Below, one piece after another: positions 8,092 to 14,844 of a DNA stretch of 16,808 bases. The first letter of the stretch is position 1. Every line of letters begins with the position of its first letter. The position numbers and the translations under genes were made by a program. Below the pieces are notes generated by a model that saw only the letters and a list, made by a program, of their open reading frames with translations, searched no databases and was not told the origin of the DNA. This DNA comes from Paracoccaceae bacterium. Its GTDB lineage: Bacteria; Pseudomonadota; Alphaproteobacteria; Rhodobacterales; Rhodobacteraceae. Location: NCBI GenBank assembly GCA_003561595.1, contig PWWF01000227.1:1-16808 (forward strand). The letters are read 5' to 3'.

Positions 8092-8176
8092 CTGCCAGAT
8101 ATCGGGAAATGGCGTCTCTGGCATCAATATGTAGCACCGCAGCGCCGCGGGACGATTTGTGACGCGCACGCAACAC

Positions 8177-8494
8177 TCAGCGATGCGCGCGCAGTTTTCC
8201 CAGCTCGCGATCCAGCACATTGCGCAGCTTGTCCACGGCACCGGTCACTGCCGATTGCAGATTGTCCGAGGCATGGGTCGCGCTGACGGGCTGGCGACCT
8301 TGCAGACGCGCCTCGACCATACAGCGTTTGTCATCAGCGCCATGCTTGGTCGCGCTTTCATCCTTCAGATGCACCTCGATACGGGTGATCGGGTCGGCAA
8401 TATTGCCCAGCTTCGACTGCAGGACCGATTCGACAAAGCGCACGACATCCTCGCGCCCGGCAATGTTGTTGTCCGTGTTGACCTGAATATGCAT
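8177..8494 (-). CDS. Short HPF/RaiA-family ribosome-associated protein
   Basis: The product has 105 residues: a beta strand starting MHIQVNTDNNI, a helix, the strand ITRIEVHLKDE, the strand CMVEARLQG and a long basic C-terminal helix. This is the fold of the HPF/RaiA domain, which binds the 30S subunit and silences ribosomes under stress. The length fits the short form; the C-terminal dimerisation domain of the long HPF typical of alphaproteobacteria is absent. GGAGGA lies six bases before the ATG, one of the best ribosome binding sites in the window. The gene follows folA by 58 bases and may be cotranscribed or have its own stress promoter. Small imperfect symmetry (AGGT-TTT-ACCT at 8515-8525) lies in the gap. 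It is probably an accessory homologue, not the main hibernation factor. Confidence 0.8.
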   Translation of the reverse strand: MHIQVNTDNNIAGREDVVRFVESVLQSKLGNIADPITRIEVHLKDESATKHGADDKRCMVEARLQGRQPVSATHASDNLQSAVTGAVDKLRNVLDRELGKLRAHR

Positions 8495-8552
8495 GGGTAT
8501 CCTCCATCATCTACAGGTTTTACCTATGTGCGCCCTGTCGCCCGCGCAATGC

Positions 8553-9035
8553 TCAGGCGCGCAGATATTCGATCAGCACACATTCGGGCGCGTCGCTGCG
8601 CAGGATATGCCGGGCCGCGACACGCCAGTCCTGCGGTGACAGGGCCGGAAAGAAGGTATCGGCGTCCGGCACATCAAGCCCCACCTCGGTCATCAGCACG
8701 CGATCCGCCTGCGGCAGGAACCCCTCGTAAATGCCTGCCCCCCCGATGGCGTAGTGGCGCATATACCCGCGGGCATGCGCCTCGGCGCGCGCATTCCCGA
8801 ATGACGTGCAGAGCGCATCGTCGCCCACTCCGCCCGCGCGTGACGTCACGACAATATTCAGCCGTCGCGGCAATGGGCGGCGGGGCAGGCTTTCCCATGT
8901 GCGCCGCCCCATGATGATCGCGCCGCCCAGCGTCTCGCGCTGAAAGGCCGCCAGATCCTCGGGCGCGTGCCACGGGATGGTATTGTCCTTGCCGATGGCC
9001 CCGTTGCGCGCGCGGGCAACAATGACAGTCAGCAT
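8553..9035 (-). CDS. folA: Dihydrofolate reductase
   Basis: The 160-residue product is the usual length for bacterial DHFR, which reduces dihydrofolate to tetrahydrofolate with NADPH in the cytosol. It shows IPWHAPEDL with W22 and the catalytic D27, the NADPH-binding GRRTWESLP, and IGGAGIY with the conserved Gly-Gly. It starts three bases after the thyA stop, so it is almost certainly cotranscribed and translationally coupled with thyA. This pairing makes sense because thymidylate synthase produces the dihydrofolate that FolA recycles. No strong ribosome binding site is present, which fits coupling. Confidence 0.97.
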   Translation of the reverse strand: MLTVIVARARNGAIGKDNTIPWHAPEDLAAFQRETLGGAIIMGRRTWESLPRRPLPRRLNIVVTSRAGGVGDDALCTSFGNARAEAHARGYMRHYAIGGAGIYEGFLPQADRVLMTEVGLDVPDADTFFPALSPQDWRVAARHILRSDAPECVLIEYLRA

Positions 9036-9038
9036 GGC

Positions 9039-9818
9039 TCAGACCGCCACAGGCGCGCGCAAGGCCGGGTGCGGGTCGTAATCCACGATCTCGAAATCCT
9101 CATACCGGAAATCGAAAACACTCTCGGGGCGGCGCAGGATGCGCATGTGTGGCAGTGCGCGCGGGCTGCGCGAAAGCTGCGTGCGCACCTGCTCCATATG
9201 GTTGGAATAGATATGCGCATCCCCCATTGTGTGCACGAACACGCCCGGCTGCAGCCCGCAGACCTGCGCCAGCATCATCTGCAACAGCGCATAGGACGCG
9301 ATGTTGAACGGGACGCCCAGAAACATGTCGGCCGACCGCTGATAAAGCTGCAGGTGCAATTTGCCATCCAGCACCCGAACCTGCCAAAGGGTATGACAGG
9401 GCGGCAACGCCATTTCGCCCAGATCGGCCGGGTTCCAGGCAGAGACGATCAAACGGCGGCTGTCGGGGCTGGTGCGGATCTGTTCAACCAGCGCGGCGAT
9501 CTGGTCCACCCCGCCGAAATCGCGCCATTGCTTGCCATAGACCGGGCCCAGATCGCCCGCGTCATCGGCCCATTCATTCCATATTCGGACACCATTTTCC
9601 TGCAGATAGCGGATATTCGTATCGCCGGACAGAAACCACAGCAACTCGTGGATCACCGATTTCAGATGCACGCGCTTGGTCGTGACCAACGGAAAACCCT
9701 CGGCCAGATCAAAGCGCATCTGCATGCCAAAGACCGAAAGCGTGCCGGTTCCCGTCCGGTCCTCTGCCGGGGTGCCATGCTCCAGGACAAAGCTCAAGGC
9801 TTCCAGATATTGCTTCAC
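9039..9818 (-). CDS. thyA: Thymidylate synthase
   Basis: This cytosolic enzyme methylates dUMP to dTMP using methylene-tetrahydrofolate. The 259-residue product aligns end to end with E. coli ThyA (264 residues), the difference being a shorter loop after GKQWRDF. Conserved blocks include [25 protein letters not shown] with the nucleophilic Cys (about residue 141), [19 protein letters not shown], and the C-terminal [13 protein letters not shown] chose the GTG at 9818, because it matches the E. coli start (VKQYLE for MKQYLE) and has GGGGGGA just upstream. The in-frame ATG at 9839 would add seven residues with no homology. It is the first gene of thyA-folA, divergent from gloA. Confidence 0.97.
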   Translation of the reverse strand: MKQYLEALSFVLEHGTPAEDRTGTGTLSVFGMQMRFDLAEGFPLVTTKRVHLKSVIHELLWFLSGDTNIRYLQENGVRIWNEWADDAGDLGPVYGKQWRDFGGVDQIAALVEQIRTSPDSRRLIVSAWNPADLGEMALPPCHTLWQVRVLDGKLHLQLYQRSADMFLGVPFNIASYALLQMMLAQVCGLQPGVFVHTMGDAHIYSNHMEQVRTQLSRSPRALPHMRILRRPESVFDFRYEDFEIVDYDPHPALRAPVAV

Positions 9819-9888
9819 GCATCCCCCCGCATACTTCATGATGTGCCAAGCCATCACATTGCCCGGATTCGCCCCCCAAGAAAAGAGG

Positions 9889-9898
9889 GCGCATGCGC
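9889..9898. promoter_or_regulatory. Perfect 10-bp palindrome next to the gloA promoter
   Basis: GCGCATGCGC directly abuts the predicted gloA -35 at 9899. It lies between divergent thyA and gloA and could be an operator. Such a GC-rich palindrome may also arise by chance in this genome. Confidence 0.3.
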
Positions 9899-9926
9899 TT
9901 GCACCCCTGTCTGTGCGCTTTATTGT
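9899..9926 (+). promoter_or_regulatory. Candidate gloA promoter
   Basis: TTGCAC (9899-9904), a 16-base spacer and TATTGT (9921-9926) give a fair sigma-70-type promoter. Transcription would start near 9933, giving a leader of about 60 bases that contains a 12-bp CG alternation (9951-9962). Confidence 0.45.
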
Positions 9927-9995
9927 GTCGGCACAGGTGTCTTCGCTGCCCGCGCGCGCGCGGACAATATCGCGACAGGACAAGGGAAACGAAAG

Positions 9996-10418
9996 ATGAA
10001 ATATCTGCACACCATGGTCAGGGTCAAGGATCTGGACCGTGCCATCGCCTTCTACAAACTGCTCGGGTTGGAAGAGACCCGCCGCATCGACAATGACAAG
10101 GGGCGCTTCACGCTTGTCTTCCTCGCCCCACCGGGCCAGCCGGAATGCCCGGTCGAGCTGACCTATAACTGGGACGGAGATGAGGGACTCCCCTCGGACA
10201 GCCGCCATTTTGGCCATCTCGCCTATCGGGTGGAAGATATCTACGCAAAATGCGCTGAACTGCAGGCTGCCGGTGTCACGATCAACCGCCCCCCGCGCGA
10301 CGGACGGATGGCCTTTGTGCGCTCACCCGACAATATCTCGATCGAATTGCTGCAGGAAGGCGATGCGCTGCCCCCAAAGGAACCCTGGGCCAGCATGGAA
10401 AACACCGGGCATTGGTGA
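9996..10418 (+). CDS. gloA: Lactoylglutathione lyase (glyoxalase I)
   Basis: The 140-residue cytosolic product converts the methylglyoxal-glutathione hemithioacetal into S-lactoylglutathione. The four metal ligands of the family fall at the expected places: H5, E54 (VELTYNW), H74 (HFGHLAY) and E117 (SIELLQ). The fold is the paired beta-alpha-beta-beta-beta module of the VOC superfamily. AAGGGA lies eight bases before the ATG at 9996. An open frame extends far upstream through antisense thyA but has no gene character. Its stop codon is one base from the stop of the convergent ATPase gene, so the two mRNAs must overlap at their 3' ends. Confidence 0.96.
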   Translation: MKYLHTMVRVKDLDRAIAFYKLLGLEETRRIDNDKGRFTLVFLAPPGQPECPVELTYNWDGDEGLPSDSRHFGHLAYRVEDIYAKCAELQAAGVTINRPPRDGRMAFVRSPDNISIELLQEGDALPPKEPWASMENTGHW

Positions 10419-10419
10419 G

Positions 10420-11268
10420 TCAGCCTCTGGTCGCAGGCGGGGTGGGGGCGAAAAAGATGCCGTCATCCGCCACAGCCTGCACGGTCGCGGCGCGCACCAT
10501 CTCGTGTTCCTGCGCATAAGCGTAGGACAGGGACATGTCGCATAGCTGGTTGATCAGCCGCGGCACGCCGCCCGTCAGGTCATGCACCTTCATCGCGGCC
10601 TGCTTGCTGAACACGCCCGGACGCCCCCCGGCCACGCGCAACCGGTGCGCGATGTATTTCATCACCGTGTCGGCTTCCATATAAGACAGGTGGTAATTCG
10701 CCGCGACGCGTTGGGCGAACTGCACCAGCGCGGGCCTGCGGACATTATCGCGCAGTTCCGGCTGCCCGATCAGAAACAGCTGCAGCACCTCTTCCTTGCC
10801 CAGATTGATGTTGGTCAGCATGCGCAGCTCTTCCAGCGCCTCATGGGACAGGTTCTGCGCCTCATCGATCACCAGCAGAACGCGGCGCCCCTCATTGTAT
10901 TCCTGCACAAGGAATTCCTGAACCCGCTGGAACTTGCTCTCCTCATCGATGTCGTCCTTGGTCAGTTCCGGCAGCAACCATTGCAGGATCTCGCGCGCCT
11001 GCGGCCTTGTATTCGTCACCAGCGCGATCGAGAGCGTGTCATCCTCTTCGATCTCGGCGATGAAATGCTGCAGCAGGATCGTCTTTCCTGCACCGATCTC
11101 GCCGGTCAGCAGCGTGATCGGCGCACGCGTGGCCAGACCATATTGCAGCATGGTATAGGCCCCGCGCGCTGCGTCGGACCAGTACAGGAATTCCGGGTCC
11201 GGCGTCAGCGAGAATGGGCGCTGATGAAACCCGAAATGGTCGAGATATGAACTGAAGCCGTGCGACAT
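10420..11268 (-). CDS. ExeA/GspA-type AAA ATPase, likely linked to exopolysaccharide or secretion
   Basis: The product has 282 residues. It opens with YLDHFGFHQRPFSLTPDP, the signature start of the ExeA/GspA family. Walker A is GEIGAGKT (56-63) and Walker B is VLLVIDE (130-136), followed by AQNL. A sensor-like segment LFLIGQPELRD and the helical lid with LTGGVPRLINQLCD follow. No transmembrane segment or peptidoglycan-binding domain follows the ATPase core, unlike full-length ExeA, so it is a cytosolic short form. Similar ATPases occur in exopolysaccharide loci beside sugar transferases, which fits the divergent neighbour here. The ATG at 11268 was chosen because the family motif starts at once. 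A start at 11340 would add 24 residues without match. Its exact partner is unknown. Confidence 0.85.
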   Translation of the reverse strand: MSHGFSSYLDHFGFHQRPFSLTPDPEFLYWSDAARGAYTMLQYGLATRAPITLLTGEIGAGKTILLQHFIAEIEEDDTLSIALVTNTRPQAREILQWLLPELTKDDIDEESKFQRVQEFLVQEYNEGRRVLLVIDEAQNLSHEALEELRMLTNINLGKEEVLQLFLIGQPELRDNVRRPALVQFAQRVAANYHLSYMEADTVMKYIAHRLRVAGGRPGVFSKQAAMKVHDLTGGVPRLINQLCDMSLSYAYAQEHEMVRAATVQAVADDGIFFAPTPPATRG

Positions 11269-11286
11269 GATCCCAGCAGTCAAGAA

Positions 11287-11307
11287 CAGCACATCCGGTT
11301 TGTGCTG
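11287..11307 (-). promoter_or_regulatory. Perfect 7-bp hairpin in the ATPase leader
   Basis: CAGCACA (11287-11293) and TGTGCTG (11301-11307) are exact reverse complements around a 7-base loop. The hairpin ends 19 bases before the ATPase start codon, so it could hinder ribosome binding or serve as an operator. Confidence 0.4.
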
Positions 11308-11531
11308 GTCATATCGGTTACAGTTGCGGTGTGGCGCCAATCAAGCCGAAATGCGTTAAATCAGCGGCAATCCTGCCATCAACTGCACAGGCAACCGATT
11401 CGCCCCCTGCCCGCCGCCTGATTGAAACAGTTCTGCCCGGATGGCGCCGCGCGCAACGAAAACCACGGTTTGACGCAACAGAATATTCGCATTCTGCATT
11501 TTGTTTTCAGTCCATGGACAACAAATTCTGT

Positions 11532-11568
11532 GCATTTGGCAAATGCGCTCAATTGTGGCGAAATTCGC
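11532..11568. repeat. Two adjacent inverted repeats in the AT-rich spacer
   Basis: GCATTT-GGC-AAATGC (11532-11546) and GCGAA-A-TTCGC (11558-11568) are both perfect. They lie 116 to 152 bases upstream of the sugar transferase start and may be regulator binding sites. Confidence 0.35.
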
Positions 11569-11593
11569 GTGATGCCTGCCATGAAAATAGCTA

Positions 11594-11614
11594 ACACCGT
11601 CTTAACGCCGGTGT
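11594..11614. repeat. Inverted repeat ACACCG-N9-CGGTGT
   Basis: A perfect 6-bp inverted repeat with a 9-base loop, 70 bases before the sugar transferase ATG. It could be a leader hairpin or an operator. Confidence 0.3.
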
Positions 11615-11683
11615 GAGTTCTGGATGTTCGGTCCACCACTCGACAGCCGTGCTGAGAGACTACGGAAAGCGGTGGGTTAGACG

Positions 11684-12385
11684 ATGGGATTGCCAGTTCA
11701 AGTTGCCAAGTATCTGACACGTCAGGATGGTTATGTCACCTCCAAGCGCTCGTCAGAGCATGTCCTGAATGGCGGGGCCTATCGTCTGTTCGGCAAACGC
11801 CTGCTGGATCTGGGAATGCTTTTCCTGATGCTGCCGATCGTCCTGCCGGTCATCGTATTGGTGACGCTCGCGCTGCTGATCTCGGGCCAGACCCCCTTTT
11901 ATACGCAGAAACGGCTTGGGCGTGACGGGCGCGTGTTCCGTATCTGGAAATTCCAGACCATGTATCCCGATGCCGACCGGATGCTGGAAATCATTCTCGA
12001 CTCGGATCCCGCCCGCAAGGCGGAATGGCAGGCCACCCAGAAGCTCAAGAACGATCCGCGGATCACATGGGTCGGGCATTTCCTGCGCAAGACCTCGATC
12101 GATGAACTGCCGCAATTGTGGAATGTTCTTATCGGCAACATGAGCTTGCTGGGTCCGCGCCCGATGATGCCCAATCAGAAGCATCTCTATGGCCCGACCT
12201 TTCCGGTCTATGCATCGCTGCGGCCGGGCATTTCCGGCATGTGGCAGGTGTCCGAACGCAATGAGACGCATTTCCAGCGCCGCGCCGAACTGGATATCCG
12301 CTACGCTTCGGAACTGAGCCTCAAGACCGACCTGAATCTGGTTCTGCAAACCCTCAGGACAGTCCTGCGCAGCACCGGCTACTGA
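11684..12385 (+). CDS. Undecaprenyl-phosphate sugar phosphotransferase (bacterial sugar transferase family)
   Basis: The 233-residue product belongs to the monotopic phosphoglycosyl transferases (ExoY/WcaJ/PglC type). These enzymes move a sugar phosphate from a nucleotide sugar onto undecaprenyl phosphate and start exopolysaccharide or O-unit synthesis at the inner membrane. A hydrophobic re-entrant helix covers about 42-68, ending before PFYTQKRLGRDG. WKFQTM, then TSIDELPQLWNV with the catalytic D140-E141 pair, then GPRP (157-160) and LRPGISGMWQV are all conserved. The product is the short type, without the extra N-terminal membrane domain of WcaJ. The ribosome binding site before the ATG at 11684 is weak. 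The rhomboid gene starts 46 bases downstream and may be cotranscribed. The sugar used cannot be told. Confidence 0.93.
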   Translation: MGLPVQVAKYLTRQDGYVTSKRSSEHVLNGGAYRLFGKRLLDLGMLFLMLPIVLPVIVLVTLALLISGQTPFYTQKRLGRDGRVFRIWKFQTMYPDADRMLEIILDSDPARKAEWQATQKLKNDPRITWVGHFLRKTSIDELPQLWNVLIGNMSLLGPRPMMPNQKHLYGPTFPVYASLRPGISGMWQVSERNETHFQRRAELDIRYASELSLKTDLNLVLQTLRTVLRSTGY

Positions 12386-12431
12386 GCGCGCGCCTTTTCC
12401 CACCGGATGCCGCCGCGTAAGGGTCAGAGAC

Positions 12432-13118
12432 TTGCATCAGACAGAAGAGAGTGTCACAGCCGCGCTCATGGCACCTCGTAGCGTTTCCCTGCCCACAAAG
12501 GCCAACAGCCGCGCCGTGATCTGGCTGGTCGGGCTAAGCTGCCTGCCCGAAATCATCCTGACCCTGATCGAGGCGTCACCATTCGCCGCCGGCAATCTGC
12601 GCGGCACGGCGCTGATGCTCGGGGCTTTCTGGAACGGGCTACTTCAGGGCTGGGAACCAGTCTATCCGTTCCAGCGCGAAGCGATGTTTCTGACCTATGC
12701 GATGTTGCATGGCGGCCTGCTGCACCTGATCGGCAACATGATCGCCGTTCTGGCGCTGGGTGGTATCGCCGTGGCGCGGATCGGAGAGCGAGGTTTCCTG
12801 CTGCTCTATGCGGTCACGGCCATCAGTGGCGCAGCGGGCTTTGCCCTGCTGTCGTCAAGCGAGGCACCGATGGTCGGTGCCTCTGGCGCTGTCTTCGGGC
12901 TGATCGGGGCGTGGAAATTCTGGGAATGGCAGCTTCGCCAGCATCTGGGCAGCTCCATGCGACCTCTCTGGCGCTCACTGGTCGGTTTGGCGCTGTTGAA
13001 TGTCATCCTGTGGCTGGCACTGTCAGGATTGCTGGCATGGGAGGCGCATCTGGGCGGCTTTGTCGCCGGTGTGATCTTTGCCGCAATCGTCACCCCGACG
13101 ATGCGCTACCGCGTCTGA
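12432..13118 (+). CDS. Rhomboid family intramembrane serine protease
   Basis: The product has up to 228 residues and several membrane segments between about 28 and 222. Rhomboid hallmarks are present: HGGLLHLIGN with H98 and N102 on the oxyanion side, the nucleophile S151 in GASGAVFG, and the catalytic H206 in AHLGGFVAG. Such proteases cut membrane-spanning substrates within the inner membrane. The start is uncertain: TTG at 12432 has AAGGG about nine bases upstream, while the ATG at 12468 has no visible ribosome binding site and would remove 12 residues. Both keep the whole membrane domain. It lies 46 bases after the sugar transferase gene and is followed by a terminator. Its substrate is unknown. 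Confidence 0.92.
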   Translation: MHQTEESVTAALMAPRSVSLPTKANSRAVIWLVGLSCLPEIILTLIEASPFAAGNLRGTALMLGAFWNGLLQGWEPVYPFQREAMFLTYAMLHGGLLHLIGNMIAVLALGGIAVARIGERGFLLLYAVTAISGAAGFALLSSSEAPMVGASGAVFGLIGAWKFWEWQLRQHLGSSMRPLWRSLVGLALLNVILWLALSGLLAWEAHLGGFVAGVIFAAIVTPTMRYRV

Positions 13119-13165
13119 CAGGGCACCTCGCTCCCATGCAAGCCGTGCCCTGCGGCGGGCTTTTT
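13119..13165 (+). terminator. Intrinsic terminator after the rhomboid gene
   Basis: CAGGGCAC (13119-13126) pairs perfectly with GTGCCCTG (13145-13152). An overlapping smaller stem GCCC-N6-GGGC (13147-13160) leads straight into five T residues (13161-13165), the usual shape of a plus-strand terminator. The two stems are mutually exclusive. The region also lies just beyond the convergent tpiA stop, so it may stop transcripts from both sides. Confidence 0.6.
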
Positions 13166-13169
13166 CCTC

Positions 13170-13904
13170 TCAGGCCGCCTCCAGCGCCGCGATGATCGCG
13201 CCGAAATCATCCGCCTTCAGCGACGCGCCACCCACAAGCGCCCCATCCACATTTCCAATGGCAAAGATATCTGCGGCATTGCCGGGCTTGACCGACCCGC
13301 CATAAAGCAGGCTCATGGCCGCATCCGGCACGGCTGCGCGCAACGCGTCATGCACTTCGGCAATCTGGTCCAGCGTGGGCGTGCGGCCCGTGCCGATGGC
13401 CCAGACAGGCTCATACGCGATGACAGTACTGGCTGCTGTCGCCCCCTCCGGCACCGACTCTTGCAATTGCCCCAGCACCACATCCAGCGTGCGCCCGGCA
13501 TCCCTTTCGGCCTCGATCTCGCCCACACAAATGATCGCCACCAGCCCTGCACCATGCGCCGCGCGCGCCTTGTCAAGCACGGTCGCAGAGCTTTCGCCAT
13601 GATCGGCGCGCCGTTCCGAATGTCCAAGGATCACATGCCGCGCCCCAGCATCCACCAGCATCTGCGCCGAGATATCGCCGGTATGCGCGCCCGCCTCCTG
13701 CGCGTGGCAGTCCTGCCCGCCGATCATCAGCGCGCTGCCCGCAACAGCAGCGGCCATCGGCGCAATCAATGTCGCGGGGGGACATAACAGCACGCCGCAG
13801 CCAGGCGTCGGATAGGCCTCTGCCAAGGCGCGCGCCTGATCCAGATCGGCGCGCAGCCCGTTCATCTTCCAGTTTCCGGCAGCCAGTTTGCAGGCACTCG
13901 ACAT
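13170..13904 (-). CDS. tpiA: Triose-phosphate isomerase
   Basis: The 244-residue cytosolic product interconverts dihydroxyacetone phosphate and glyceraldehyde 3-phosphate. The catalytic residues stand at K13 (AGNWKMN), H95 (ILGHSERR) and E165 ([11 protein letters not shown]). The phosphate-binding [12 protein letters not shown] lies near the C-terminus. The length is close to the usual 250. I chose the ATG at 13904, which has GGGGGA eight bases upstream; in-frame starts at 13919 and 13958 lack this. It lies 54 bases after the A-type Fe-S carrier gene on the same strand and may share its transcript. Confidence 0.97.
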   Translation of the reverse strand: MSSACKLAAGNWKMNGLRADLDQARALAEAYPTPGCGVLLCPPATLIAPMAAAVAGSALMIGGQDCHAQEAGAHTGDISAQMLVDAGARHVILGHSERRADHGESSATVLDKARAAHGAGLVAIICVGEIEAERDAGRTLDVVLGQLQESVPEGATAASTVIAYEPVWAIGTGRTPTLDQIAEVHDALRAAVPDAAMSLLYGGSVKPGNAADIFAIGNVDGALVGGASLKADDFGAIIAALEAA

Positions 13905-13958
13905 GATCGCATCCCCCATTTTGCGACCAGAGTTACGCGCAAGCCCGGCGCAATGCAA

Positions 13959-14351
13959 TCACGACCCGGCGCGGGCCGCGTCCATCTTGGCCTTCAGCGT
14001 ATCGACATCATCAAACTTGATCGATTCGCCGCAGCCGCAGGCATCGGTCACATTGGGGTTGCGAAAGCGAAAGCTGCTTTCCAGAAGCCCGGTCTCATAA
14101 TCGATCTCGGTGCCGAACAGGAACATCTGCGCCATCGGCTCGATCATGATCCGGGCGCCATCCTGCTCTACCACTTCCTCATGCTCGCGCAGCTCGACCG
14201 CAGGCTCCATGGTGTATTCCATCCCCGCACAGCCGCCTTTCTTGACGCCGATGCGCAGGCCGTGCGTCCCTTCCTTCTCCATCAGGCGCAGCACCTGGCG
14301 GACTGCGGCCGGGGTCAGTGTCACGGGGGATTTGCCTGGAATTGCAAACAT
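13959..14351 (-). CDS. A-type iron-sulfur cluster carrier (SufA/IscA/ErpA family)
   Basis: The product has 130 residues. The three ligand cysteines of A-type carriers are present as C41 (GGCAGM) and C105-G-C107 (DACGCGES), with the usual spacing of about 63 residues. These proteins accept Fe-S clusters from a scaffold and pass them to client enzymes. The conserved core LRIGVKKGGCAGMEY and FRNPN match the family well. The gene follows the SufT-like gene by 54 bases and has AAGGACAGGA just before the ATG. The pairing suggests the SUF pathway, so it is probably sufA, but ErpA cannot be excluded by eye. Confidence 0.92.
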   Translation of the reverse strand: MFAIPGKSPVTLTPAAVRQVLRLMEKEGTHGLRIGVKKGGCAGMEYTMEPAVELREHEEVVEQDGARIMIEPMAQMFLFGTEIDYETGLLESSFRFRNPNVTDACGCGESIKFDDVDTLKAKMDAARAGS

Positions 14352-14405
14352 AGTCCTGTCCTTGTCCGGGGATGTGCAAGCTGCGGCCCGCCTGCCCCCT
14401 CGCTG

Positions 14406-14759
14406 TTACATGAAACCCAGTTCCAGCCGCGCCTCGTCCGACATCATGTCCATGCCCCATTGCGGCTCGAACGTCATGTCGACATCGACCGTCTGCACAC
14501 CGGGCACGGCACTGACCGCATCGGCAACCCAGCCGGGCATTTCCCCCGCCACCGGGCAGCCGGGGGCTGTCAGCGTCATGATGATATCGACCTCGCCGGC
14601 CTCTGATATGGTGATCGTGTAGATCAGCCCCAGATCAAAGATATTGACCGGAATTTCGGGGTCATAGACGGATTTGCAGGCCTCCACGATCGCATCGTAA
14701 AGCGGGTGGTCCGTGCTTGACGGCTTGATCAGCAACTCGCCTTCCTGTGGATCGCTCAT
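14406..14759 (-). CDS. SufT-like MIP18 family (DUF59) Fe-S assembly protein
   Basis: The product has 117 residues and is the stand-alone DUF59/MIP18 domain. Conserved features are VYDPEIPVNIFDLGLIY (residues 31-47) and the reactive Cys C68 in TLTAPGCPVAGEMP. The C-terminal FEPQWGMDMMSDEAR is typical of SufT. The family acts in maturation of Fe-S proteins, often encoded in suf operons. GAGGGC lies six bases before the ATG. The A-type carrier is immediately downstream. The sufB, sufC, sufD and sufS genes are not in the window; upstream is hslU, 85 bases away. The family is clear, and the exact role in this organism is inferred. Confidence 0.88.
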   Translation of the reverse strand: MSDPQEGELLIKPSSTDHPLYDAIVEACKSVYDPEIPVNIFDLGLIYTITISEAGEVDIIMTLTAPGCPVAGEMPGWVADAVSAVPGVQTVDVDMTFEPQWGMDMMSDEARLELGFM

Positions 14760-14807
14760 GGTCTGCCCTCATCCAGCCTGCGCCTATACCTGACTGCAGA
14801 TATAAGG

Positions 14808-14813
14808 ATTATA
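14808..14813 (-). promoter_or_regulatory. Candidate -10 element for the sufT-sufA-tpiA group
   Basis: A perfect TATAAT on the minus strand lies 49 bases before the SufT-like start codon, in an AT-rich patch between hslU and this gene. No clear -35 stands at the right distance, so an activator may be involved. It suggests the group is transcribed separately from hslU. Confidence 0.35.
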
Positions 14814-14844
14814 CCGCCCTGCGTCCAGTGGGGCAGATCACAGA

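Larger units (their letters stand above)
7748..8176. other. Intergenic region upstream of the cellulose operon
   Basis: This 429-bp stretch between bcsN and hpf contains no convincing gene. It holds the candidate bcs promoter, inverted and direct repeats and hairpins listed separately. It is visibly more AT-rich between about 7900 and 8000 than the flanking genes. Confidence 0.8.
11269..11683. other. Divergent intergenic region between the ATPase and sugar transferase genes
   Basis: This 415-bp stretch holds no convincing gene; short open frames here lack ribosome binding sites and gene-like composition. The part from about 11460 to 11600 is AT-rich relative to its surroundings and carries several small inverted repeats listed separately. 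It must contain promoters for both flanking genes, but I could not place a good -35/-10 pair for either. Confidence 0.75.

Noticed and set aside
8159..8914. Plus-strand frame opposite hpf and folA
   Set aside because: Both minus-strand genes are clear by motif; this frame is Arg/Pro/Ala-rich and unrecognisable.
9951..9962. Run of alternating CG bases as a possible Z-DNA or regulatory site
   Set aside because: Only 12 bp in a GC-rich genome; too short to claim a function.
9819..10217. N-terminal extension of thyA to about 392 residues
   Set aside because: The added part is antisense to gloA and the thymidylate synthase homology begins at the GTG at 9818.
11331..11594. Possible 87-residue gene in the spacer before the sugar transferase
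   Set aside because: No ribosome binding site, no family resemblance, and it covers an AT-rich region with inverted repeats more consistent with regulation.
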